The position numbers were made by a program, and so were the translations under genes. 64,000 bases of DNA from Planctomycetaceae bacterium (GTDB lineage: Bacteria; Planctomycetota; Planctomycetia; Pirellulales; Pirellulaceae). The stretch lies in contig PBCP01000072.1 of NCBI GenBank assembly GCA_002717145.1, forward strand, positions 1 to 64,000, written 5' to 3'. This document shows, in pieces, positions 49,172-57,334 of this stretch (positions are counted from its first letter, which is position 1; each line of letters opens with the position of its first letter). Below the pieces are notes generated by a model. That model was not told where the DNA came from and did no database searches. It saw only the letters and a program-made list of their open reading frames with translations.

Positions 49172-52100
49172 TTAGTCCACAAACAGAAAATTATTACTCG
49201 TCAGCATGACTCGGGAAAACGCTTCCCAGACGCTTTGTTCAATTTCGCCGGCGTCCTGCTTTATCAATTCAGTGCGATACGATTCAAGAAAGACGTTCGC
49301 AAACTGCATATCTACATCTGTTGCGTTTAAGCCATGAACAAGCTCGAAGGCATACTTCACGCGTTCTTCATCACTTTCATACTTTTCCAGAATTCTGGTT
49401 GCCAAACCCTGCGCCTGGGCATGAACAAATTCCGAGTTCATTAAATAGAGTGCCTGAGTGGGAGTTACAGTTTGCTGCCGCTTGCCAATACTCACATTGG
49501 GATCAGCAGAATCGAACAATTCCAGATATGGATGCCGTCGATTCCTCTGTTGCATCAGATACACCGAGCGATGTTGCGATTCGTAAACGGCATGAAAGGG
49601 GTGATGGATCGTAAACCCCCAACTGTCAACGTCCGGAAACGGGTGCGGACCGGGAACAGTGCGCTTCAGATTTCCGCTGAGAGCCAGCATGGAATCACGC
49701 ATGGATTCTGCATCCAAGGGCCGACGTGTGAAACGCCAATGCATTACATTCTCCGGATCAACCTCTTTAGCCGCCAAATCCTCTTCGCTCGACAACTGAT
49801 AAACATGTGACAACATAATACTTCGGTTTAATTGTTTTAACGACCACCCACTCCTAACAAACTCAGCCGTCAGCCAATCTAACAAAGCGGGGTGGGAAGG
49901 TTTTTCGCCACGGTAACCAAAATCACTGGGCGTATTCACAAGGCCTCTTCCGAAGTGCCATTGCCAAACCCGGTTAACAAACACCCGCGCGGTTAGTGGA
50001 TTACTTGCCGAGGCAATCCAGTTGGCAAGCTCCAGTCTACCGCTTCCTTCCGAGTTTTCAGGAACCATTTCCCCGCCTAAAACTTCCAAAAAACGTCGTG
50101 GGACTTCAACTCCAACGTTCTCTGGTTCACCACGCAACTGCACGTATGCGTTTACTTTCGAGCCTTCACTCACTCCATATGCAACCGGGTATATCGGCTT
50201 GGCAGTCAGACGTGCCTTAGCTTCCTCTAACTCCGAGAGCTGTTTATCAATCTGGGCTACACGAACAGCATCAGCATCCGATATTTCAGCTACCGCCACC
50301 TTCTTCCCAACTGGGAGCAATTCCACGTCTATCAAGGCAACGTTGTCTATGTCGCGGATCAATACCGGACCTTCCTCGTGCCCGAAACCGTCACAAATAA
50401 AGCAATCGGCGATACCATTCCAACCAGGCGCCGTTTTTTTTCCGGCAAATGCTACCGAAGAATCCGTTGCGTTTACCGTACCTCTATAAATTTTGTCAGT
50501 CGAATCAATTTCGATTTGCAACGAATACCATTTCCCAGGCGTAATAGAGGCGACTCCTTCCCATTCGGATCCATTCCTCAAGAACAATCGGGACGAACTT
50601 ACACTAAATTCAACAGCCAAGGACTGAACCACGCCTTGTCCGAGATAGAAGCGAGTAACTCCCTCTTTGGAATCCGCTGCTATGCGGAAATCAAGATTGA
50701 AGTACATTTTGGGATTCGAATCCACACGTAAGCCCGGCTCGAATACGTATCGAATGCCGTCCGTCTTAAGACCACCGGAAATACGAACTCCACGAGTCCC
50801 TTTGGCATGTACATTGATAAACGGGCTTTGCGCATCTTCGTGCACTTTGACCGGGCCGGACGAAACCCAAGGAGCTTGCAACGGCATCCCTAGCGTCTGC
50901 TTCTCCAGGCCCAGATCCGGCCCGCCGGCCCGCCGCTGGACATCCAGTGTTCGCCGTTCGTTCACTAGTTCAGCTACCTTATTGTCGTGACGCTCTAATT
51001 CCTGTTCTCTCAGTTGTTGTAATCGTTCAACCTCTACTATCGGTATAGTAGCCGGGAACTGAGAGGGACGCTTTTGCTCTTCGCCCCCGGGAAAGGCCCA
51101 GTTTGTACTTTGGAAGATCCCATATAACGCATAGTAGTCTTCTGCAGAAATCGGATCATATTTATGATCATGACAACGAGCACATCCCAGAGACAAACCC
51201 ATTAAAGATCTTCCTACCGAATCTATCGCATCTGCAAAATCCAGATGCTGGTAGTCTGGCGACGGCTTATAGCCGTATCGCTTTCCGATCGCAAGGAAAC
51301 CTGTAGCTGTAACGAGATCCCTATACTCATTTCCTTCGCTTCCTTTCGCGAGAATGTCCCCGGCTAACTGTTCACGGAGAAATTGATCATAAGGCTTGTC
51401 AGAGTTTATCGCATTGATGACCCAATCGCGATATTTATATGCTTCTCGAACAGGATAATCGGCTCCATCGCCCGCAGTATCTGCATACCTGGCAACATCC
51501 AGCCAATGCCGCCCCCAACGTTCCCCGTAAGCATCCGACGCTAAGAGGCGTTCTACGACGATAGCAAATGCATTCGATGAATTATCATTTAAGTAAGAAT
51601 GAATCTCATGCGGAGTGGGAGGTAACCCGGTTAGATCATAAGTAGCGCGACGTATCAGGGTTCGACGCGAGGCCTCACCAACAGGTTTCAAACCATGCTC
51701 TCGGAGCCGAGCAAACACAAAGTTATCGATTGGCGTCCAGCTCCAAGCATCGATCGCCTCTGAAGTTGGAGGAGTGACGGACTTTACCGGCATAAAGGAC
51801 CAGAATTCCGGGGCTTCATCGATATCAAGTCTTTGATCTTCTGTGTGACTCGTAATGCGAGGAGCCTTCGCACCCTGGCGGATCCATTCTTTAAGAATTT
51901 CAATTTCATTCTGGTCAAGTGCAGTATCCCCCGGAGGCATCGCCAAGTCAGGATCTTCTTTTCCAACAGCCCGAATTATGAGGCTTTCGGAAGGCTTCCC
52001 CGGGATCAAAGCCGAACCGCTTATCCCCCCTTTTTCCCAGTAGGCTGGCCCATCCAGCCTCAAATCCGACTCCTGTTTTTCAGGCCCATGACATTGAATA

Positions 52101-52270
52101 CAGTATTTAACCAATAAAGGCCTAACATCGCTTTCAAAGTCGTCGAATTCAGACTGCCCAATGACGACTGCCGCACCCTGCGGGCCAAACATTAGCACCA
52201 ATGCCGAAAGGAACGTATAGACGCACTTTAGAAGAGATTTGGCGTGTCTGAATTTCAGAAGAGAGGGCAT
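49172..52270 (-). CDS. PSD1/PSCyt protein (planctomycete cytochrome c, DUF1549 and DUF1553)
   Basis: After a long leader (hydrophobic about 18-38) comes PSCyt1 with CIQCH (C57-H61). DUF1549 follows with [11 protein letters not shown] (C363-H367). An inserted beta-sandwich segment (about 465-650, VRISGGLKTDGIRY to LIDVELLP) is of concanavalin type. Its sequence is unlike the insert in the 40691 protein. DUF1553 runs about 735-1000 (LTARVFVNRVWQWHFGRG, DAESMRDSMLALSG). Two single-haem motifs suggest an electron-transfer role outside the cytoplasm. The DUF1501 gene follows on the same strand, so this is the mirror image of the 40691-45384 pair. Confidence 0.92.
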   Translation of the reverse strand: MPSLLKFRHAKSLLKCVYTFLSALVLMFGPQGAAVVIGQSEFDDFESDVRPLLVKYCIQCHGPEKQESDLRLDGPAYWEKGGISGSALIPGKPSESLIIRAVGKEDPDLAMPPGDTALDQNEIEILKEWIRQGAKAPRITSHTEDQRLDIDEAPEFWSFMPVKSVTPPTSEAIDAWSWTPIDNFVFARLREHGLKPVGEASRRTLIRRATYDLTGLPPTPHEIHSYLNDNSSNAFAIVVERLLASDAYGERWGRHWLDVARYADTAGDGADYPVREAYKYRDWVINAINSDKPYDQFLREQLAGDILAKGSEGNEYRDLVTATGFLAIGKRYGYKPSPDYQHLDFADAIDSVGRSLMGLSLGCARCHDHKYDPISAEDYYALYGIFQSTNWAFPGGEEQKRPSQFPATIPIVEVERLQQLREQELERHDNKVAELVNERRTLDVQRRAGGPDLGLEKQTLGMPLQAPWVSSGPVKVHEDAQSPFINVHAKGTRGVRISGGLKTDGIRYVFEPGLRVDSNPKMYFNLDFRIAADSKEGVTRFYLGQGVVQSLAVEFSVSSSRLFLRNGSEWEGVASITPGKWYSLQIEIDSTDKIYRGTVNATDSSVAFAGKKTAPGWNGIADCFICDGFGHEEGPVLIRDIDNVALIDVELLPVGKKVAVAEISDADAVRVAQIDKQLSELEEAKARLTAKPIYPVAYGVSEGSKVNAYVQLRGEPENVGVEVPRRFLEVLGGEMVPENSEGSGRLELANWIASASNPLTARVFVNRVWQWHFGRGLVNTPSDFGYRGEKPSHPALLDWLTAEFVRSGWSLKQLNRSIMLSHVYQLSSEEDLAAKEVDPENVMHWRFTRRPLDAESMRDSMLALSGNLKRTVPGPHPFPDVDSWGFTIHHPFHAVYESQHRSVYLMQQRNRRHPYLELFDSADPNVSIGKRQQTVTPTQALYLMNSEFVHAQAQGLATRILEKYESDEERVKYAFELVHGLNATDVDMQFANVFLESYRTELIKQDAGEIEQSVWEAFSRVMLTSNNFLFVD

Positions 52271-52464
52271 TATTTACCTGATTGGGATTAATTAAAACAA
52301 AATTGACAACCTTCATTTTACTTCACAAACACTAAATCCGGGTAACCCATTTTCCGAACGAGTAGTTTCCCGAAAATTCACTAACGTGCTGAGGTAGCAG
52401 CGTCTTGCAGAAAAGACCTATACTAAAAGACCGTCACATAACTTCTTAAGAGGCTCGAATTTCA

Positions 52465-52920
52465 ATGGCTACCATCAAAGTGAATGGTCAGCAGCGGGAC
52501 GTTTCCGGGATCCCTGCTGACACTCCATTACTCTGGGTCCTACGTGACCATCTTGGACTTACAGGTACTAAATACGGATGTGGAGTTTCAGAATGCGGAG
52601 CCTGTACGGTTCACATCGACGGTGAAGCAGCACAATCTTGCGTCACCGCGATAAGTGATATTGGAGATGCGAGCGTCGTAACCATCGAAGGCTTATCTGA
52701 AAATGGGGACCACCCGGTCCAACAAGCCTGGAAAGCGCACAATGTGCCCCAATGTGGATACTGTCAGGTTGGCCAAATGATGACCTGCGCCGCGATGCTT
52801 GCTGCGAACCCTAACCCGAATGACGACGAAATCAATGACGGCATGTGGAACATTTGCCGGTGTGGAACCTATAACCGCATCCGTGACGCTGTCAAAACTG
52901 CGGCGAAGGAGATGAGGTAA
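52465..52920 (+). CDS. (2Fe-2S) small subunit of an isoquinoline 1-oxidoreductase-type molybdenum hydroxylase
   Basis: The 151-residue protein has both iron-sulfur clusters of the xanthine oxidase family. The plant-ferredoxin-type cluster has C39, C44, C47 and C59 (CGVSECGAC...SC), and the alpha-helical cluster has C97, C100, C131 and C133 (CGYC...CRC). Length and layout match IorA-like small subunits. It hands electrons from the molybdenum site of the large subunit to an outside acceptor. Its stop overlaps the start of the large-subunit gene by one base (TAATG), so coupling is likely. No FAD subunit gene is next to it, as expected for the Ior type. The cytochrome c subunit that often follows in this type is absent too. 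Confidence 0.92.
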   Translation: MATIKVNGQQRDVSGIPADTPLLWVLRDHLGLTGTKYGCGVSECGACTVHIDGEAAQSCVTAISDIGDASVVTIEGLSENGDHPVQQAWKAHNVPQCGYCQVGQMMTCAAMLAANPNPNDDEINDGMWNICRCGTYNRIRDAVKTAAKEMR

Positions 52921-55265
52921 TGTCGAATTCGCTTCAGCACACCACTTTACGCCAATGGATTGAGAACGCTCGACGGGAAACAGCGATAGATCCCGGCCCA
53001 ACCAGCCGGGTCGCTCGACGCGACTTCCTAAAAGGCATCGCCGCAGGTTCGTTAGTCATACTAACCGCCAAAAATGGTGATACTATCGCAGCCCGAGCAG
53101 ACGATCTGGGAACCGACGACAGTTTGTCTCCCAGTCTCTTCGTTGCTATCGAGCCAGACGGTACTGTCAAAATCCTTGCTCATCGCTCGGAAATGGGAAC
53201 AGGCATCCGCACCGCCTTGCCAAGAGTCCTTGCCGACGAACTCGGCGCGGATTGGAATAAGGTTGTCATCGTCCAAGCCAAAGGCGATCGGCGACTCGGT
53301 GATCAAAACACGGATGGTTCAAACAGCATTCGATTCTTCTATAAAACGATGCGAGTTGCTGGAGCCACCGCGAGAACCATGTTGGAACAGGCAGCAGCAA
53401 GTCAATGGGGTGTCAATGCAACCGAAGTTTCCACAAACAACCACACCGTATATCTGAATGGCGTAAAGAAAAAACTCGAATTTCACCAGTTGGTCGAGGA
53501 TGCTAGCAAACTCCGCACTCCGGAGCCTGCGGATCTCAGGTTTAAATCGCCGAACGATTTCCAGTACATCGGTAGAAAGTTTCCCATCGCTGATCTCGAC
53601 GACATCCTCACCGGAAAAGCCGAATTTGGAATTGACGCCCGCATCGACGGACAAGCTTTTGCTGTCATTGCCAGGTGTCCGGTTGTCGGTGGAGTAGTTG
53701 AGTCTTATGACGCAGAGGCAGCCAAAGTAATTCCGGGCGTCATTGACACAATTGAGTTGCCACGGTTTCAGGGTGCGCCATTATTTCAACAACTTGGCGG
53801 CATCGCTGTCATAGCAGAGAGCACATGGGCTGCCTGGAAGGGACGGGACGCACTCAAAATCATTTGGCAGGAGGGTCCCAACGCTGACTATGACACAGAC
53901 AAATTTATTGCTACGCTAAAAGACACTGTAAAGGCCAATGGGCAGGTAATGCGAAATCAGGGTGATGCGGTAACGGCCATCGCTGATGCCGACAGAAAAG
54001 TATCCGCCACATACTCTGTACCTCATCTATCGCATGCCCCGATGGAGACGACCTGTGCAGTCGCCGACGTCAAAACTAATGAGGCCGGTGATGTGCTATC
54101 ATGCTATCTAAAAGCCGCCACCCAAAACCCTCAAGCAGTACAGCAGGCTGTTGGCCCAGCGTTAGGAATTCCCAACGATCAGGTTCATTGCGACGTAACT
54201 CTGTTAGGTGCCGGTTTCGGGAGAAAGAGTAAACCTGACTATTGTGTCGAAGCCGCCCGACTATCACGCATTCTCAAACGTCCGGTGCATGTAACGTGGA
54301 CTCGGGAAGACGACTTCCGACACGACTACTTCCACACAATTTCCGCCGTTCACTGCGAAGCAGGACTCGATACGCATGGAAAACCGACCGGTTGGTTGAT
54401 GCGAGCAGCGTATCCAACTATTGCATCAACATTTGCTCCCGGCGCAGATGCACCGGCGACATGGGAAGCTGAAATGGGGCTAACCGATCTACCCTACGAT
54501 GTGCCCAATGTGCGTGTAGAAGTGGGAAAAGCCAAAGCTCACACGCGTATAGGCTGGCTTCGCGCGGTATGTCATATCTTCCAAAATTTTGCTGTATCCT
54601 CTTTCGCCGATGAATTGGCACATGCTGCCAAGGCGGATCCATTTAAATTCCTACTCAATACTCTGGGCGACGATCGTCACCTTGACATTGCCGCCCTCAA
54701 GCTTGGAAATCGTGGTGCAGATCCAAAAGAGTACCCCTACGATATTGGCCGGCTCAAGAATGTTCTAACACGAGCTGCGAACAATTCCAGCTGGGAACGG
54801 CACGCTCAATTACCTAAAGGTAAGGGCATGGGGATTGCCTGCTGCCGCAGCTTCTTGGGATATACGGGTCATGTTGTAGAAGTTTCAGTAAGCCAGGAGG
54901 GCGTCGTTTCTGTAGAAAACGTCTGGTGCTCGATCGACTCCGGGACCATTGTTAGTTTGGATCGAGTCCACGCTCAGGTGGAAGGAGCGACAATCATGGG
55001 CATATCGCAAGCGATGTACGGTGAGATGCCTATGAAAAACGGGCGTGCCATCCATAGCAACTTTGACGGATTTCAAGTCGCCAAAATGATTGATGCCCCT
55101 AAAGCCATCCATGTCGATATCGTCAAAAATGATGCGGCTCCGGGCGGGGTGGGCGAAACCGGGATCGGATCCTTCGCGCCTGCGTTATGCAACGCGATTT
55201 TCGCGGCCACCGGAAAGCGAATTCGAGACTTGCCCATCAAGAACCATGACTTGTCATGGTCATGA
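52920..55265 (+). CDS. Molybdopterin-binding large subunit, isoquinoline 1-oxidoreductase/aldehyde dehydrogenase type
   Basis: The protein has 781 residues. An internal twin-arginine motif RRDFLK (33-38) followed by a hydrophobic stretch points to Tat export of the folded enzyme together with the small subunit. Molybdenum-hydroxylase segments are present: EMGTGIRTALPRVLADELG, GAGFGRKSKPDY, WTREDDFRHDYFH and, near the end, GGVGETGIGSF with E746 in the place of the catalytic glutamate. The substrate cannot be told; relatives oxidise N-heterocycles or aldehydes. In the Ior group electrons go to a cytochrome, not to NAD. The partner here could be one of the PSD1 cytochromes nearby, but that is only a guess from position. 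Confidence 0.9.
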   Translation: MSNSLQHTTLRQWIENARRETAIDPGPTSRVARRDFLKGIAAGSLVILTAKNGDTIAARADDLGTDDSLSPSLFVAIEPDGTVKILAHRSEMGTGIRTALPRVLADELGADWNKVVIVQAKGDRRLGDQNTDGSNSIRFFYKTMRVAGATARTMLEQAAASQWGVNATEVSTNNHTVYLNGVKKKLEFHQLVEDASKLRTPEPADLRFKSPNDFQYIGRKFPIADLDDILTGKAEFGIDARIDGQAFAVIARCPVVGGVVESYDAEAAKVIPGVIDTIELPRFQGAPLFQQLGGIAVIAESTWAAWKGRDALKIIWQEGPNADYDTDKFIATLKDTVKANGQVMRNQGDAVTAIADADRKVSATYSVPHLSHAPMETTCAVADVKTNEAGDVLSCYLKAATQNPQAVQQAVGPALGIPNDQVHCDVTLLGAGFGRKSKPDYCVEAARLSRILKRPVHVTWTREDDFRHDYFHTISAVHCEAGLDTHGKPTGWLMRAAYPTIASTFAPGADAPATWEAEMGLTDLPYDVPNVRVEVGKAKAHTRIGWLRAVCHIFQNFAVSSFADELAHAAKADPFKFLLNTLGDDRHLDIAALKLGNRGADPKEYPYDIGRLKNVLTRAANNSSWERHAQLPKGKGMGIACCRSFLGYTGHVVEVSVSQEGVVSVENVWCSIDSGTIVSLDRVHAQVEGATIMGISQAMYGEMPMKNGRAIHSNFDGFQVAKMIDAPKAIHVDIVKNDAAPGGVGETGIGSFAPALCNAIFAATGKRIRDLPIKNHDLSWS

Positions 55266-55269
55266 TTTT
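55243..55269 (+). terminator. Hairpin over the stop codon of the molybdenum hydroxylase gene, weak terminator candidate
   Basis: ACCATGAC (55243-55250) and GTCATGGT (55253-55260) are exact inverted repeats separated by TT. The stop codon TGA is at 55263-55265 and four T residues follow at 55266-55269. The T-run is short and five bases from the stem, so termination is only possible. The gene on the other strand ends at 55345. Confidence 0.3.
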
Positions 55270-55344
55270 AAAACGCCCATACTCAATCACATTCTAAATT
55301 CAGAACGGCTGCTACAATGCCAGCCAGTAGAAGATGCAGATTTT

Positions 55345-56280
55345 TCAAGGAAGGATATCCAGCTTCTCCTGCATTGACCTTCGGAGAAACTCTTCGTGGA
55401 ATTCCTGAAGCCGTTGCCGCGAGGATGCACCAAGGTTCTTTTCGAATGCGTCTTCAAACCCTAATTCGTTTAGATCTTTAAAAAAGCCAATTCTAAAAGC
55501 TTCTTCACTACTCTTGTGAATCACATACGCTACAAACCATGCGCCTAAGTCATAGGCTATATGGCCCCGTCTTCCGTATGGAATATCCCGAATAGATTCG
55601 CCTTTCTCCAACTCCTCAATTGAACGGAGCTTGTGCATCATTTTATCCCGCAAGTGATTATCGCTTACGTTTGGTTGCCTTGAATACAAGAGCTGAGCCA
55701 TATACTCTGCGCCACCTTCCATCCACCACGGGTTTTTTTGAGTCCGAGACTCGCGTTCCGCCTGTTGCCTGCTAAAAATGTGAGCATGTTGGTACACGTG
55801 AAAATACTCATGCAACGTAACAGATTTGTAGTCTTCCTCTTGCGGCCCGGGGTTTTTCGAAGCCATTGTCACGATAAAGCCGGACCACTCACTGTGTTCA
55901 TTCCTTTGCGTATTGAGGCCGGCATTTCCTTCTTTGGCATATCGCTGAAAATTATGGCTTCGCTTGCGACAGCCTTCTTCGTCGAGTTTTGGATCCTTTT
56001 GTTTTCGGATTCTGCAATATAGCGAGTCAAGCTGCTTTGCCGCTTCTACATCGCTGCCAACGATCCAAAATTCTAGCGGGCCAAAATTCCCCCATTCTTT
56101 AGCCGCAATCTCGTACCATTTCTTAGTCAAAGCAATGTGAGATTGAGGGACATCACTCGCCGCATAAAACTCTGCCTTCTTGCGAACAGGCTTGCCCCAA
56201 TTTTGCGCGTTGCCTTTTGCAACCACTACCGCAGGTAAAAGAAATACAGCAACCAATCCGAACGCAGTCACTCTGTCCAT
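55345..56280 (-). CDS. Secreted zinc metallopeptidase-like protein (HExxH)
   Basis: From ATG 56280 the protein has 311 residues, with a signal peptide (MDRVTAFGLVAVFLLPAVVVAKG). A gluzincin-like core is visible: LHEYFHVYQH gives the HExxH zinc motif, and WWMEGGAEYMA about 25 residues later supplies a candidate glutamate ligand. This is the order in M1-like peptidases of the MA clan. The final third (YDLGAWFVAYVIHKSSEEAF) is typical of small putative peptidases in this clan. I cannot name the family or substrate. The frame can also start at TTG 56295, which would put five residues before the signal peptide, so ATG is preferred. Confidence 0.7.
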   Translation of the reverse strand: MDRVTAFGLVAVFLLPAVVVAKGNAQNWGKPVRKKAEFYAASDVPQSHIALTKKWYEIAAKEWGNFGPLEFWIVGSDVEAAKQLDSLYCRIRKQKDPKLDEEGCRKRSHNFQRYAKEGNAGLNTQRNEHSEWSGFIVTMASKNPGPQEEDYKSVTLHEYFHVYQHAHIFSRQQAERESRTQKNPWWMEGGAEYMAQLLYSRQPNVSDNHLRDKMMHKLRSIEELEKGESIRDIPYGRRGHIAYDLGAWFVAYVIHKSSEEAFRIGFFKDLNELGFEDAFEKNLGASSRQRLQEFHEEFLRRSMQEKLDILP

Positions 56281-56479
56281 GGTTTTATAATCCAAAACGA
56301 TATTAAACGACGGTGTAATTGTAAGCTATGAAATTAACCACCATACCCTGAAGGACATCATTACTCAGACAATTACGGTCGTTTGTAGCGAATTTAACAC
56401 TTGGTCATCAATCAGGAATCCGATAAGATCCGAGAAGCGAAGGGCGTTCAATTGCGAATATGATTTGAACAAGGATAGC

Positions 56480-57235
56480 ATGTCTAAATTTAATGTGATT
56501 ATTTTGGCCGGCGGCGAGAAGGGGCCTCTATATGAATCTACCGGCTACGAACAAAAAGCATTAATCCCCATTCATGATGTCCCAATGATTTCTCGTGTGG
56601 TGGAGGCCTTTTCTTCCAGTGAACTCGTGGAACATATAGTAGTCGTTGGTTCTGCAGATCTCGACAAACTAGATTCCATGAATAAGGTGCGCAAGCGAAT
56701 CTTCACCGGAATCAATCTCCTTCAGAACATTCTTCACGCGATCACTTACGTCAAACACCGTTTGTATAAGTCTTCCAAACAACATAATGGGTACGTAATC
56801 TCGTTTTGCGATGCGGTATTCCTAACCCCGGAGATTATTGACGATACATTAACGCAAATAGCCGAGTCGAACGGCGACCTAGTATTGCATTACGTCGAAA
56901 AGCAATCCTTCATAGATCAACAACTGCCCGCCGAACGGACATACATCCCGATAGCAGGAAAGTTTTATACAGGTACGACTATCTATTATGTAAAGCGATT
57001 TAAAGATCTGCTGGCTGCTACGCCAAAGCTGGCGAAGATCCGTAAAGTACGGAAATCACCAGAACAATTACTGGAGTCCATAGGCTGCGCGGGGATGAAT
57101 TTACGTGAAATCCAACAGAGTCTCAGTTCCCAACTTGGAATCAATGTTCAAATCCTCACTTCCCATCACGCGAAATTGGGAATGGACGTTGATAAACCAT
57201 CAGACCTGGAATTGGCACAGAAAATACTCAATTGA
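56480..57235 (+). CDS. MobA-like nucleotidyltransferase family protein
   Basis: The fold is shown by IILAGG (7-12), K26 in EQKALIPI, the metal-binding type aspartate D111 (ISFCDAVFL) and the closing MDVDKPSDLELA. It has 251 residues. The usual GxGxR loop after LAGG is replaced by GEKGPLYES, which is atypical. Relatives transfer a nucleotide to a sugar phosphate or molybdopterin. The molybdenum hydroxylase next door makes cofactor maturation (MobA/MocA-like) tempting, but the genes are not in one operon and this is unproven. ATG 56480 has AAGGA at 56471-56475, which supports it over TTG 56465. A possible promoter (TTGGTC, 17 bases, TAAGAT) lies at 56401-56429. Confidence 0.72.
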   Translation: MSKFNVIILAGGEKGPLYESTGYEQKALIPIHDVPMISRVVEAFSSSELVEHIVVVGSADLDKLDSMNKVRKRIFTGINLLQNILHAITYVKHRLYKSSKQHNGYVISFCDAVFLTPEIIDDTLTQIAESNGDLVLHYVEKQSFIDQQLPAERTYIPIAGKFYTGTTIYYVKRFKDLLAATPKLAKIRKVRKSPEQLLESIGCAGMNLREIQQSLSSQLGINVQILTSHHAKLGMDVDKPSDLELAQKILN

Positions 57236-57334
57236 GATGTGCAGTTAAAGCCTGCTACAACACCGGTGTGGCATTCATTAAAATAACAGTTGGTATCGTA
57301 ATTCGACGTAAAACCATACGGAGTTTCCCCTGCT

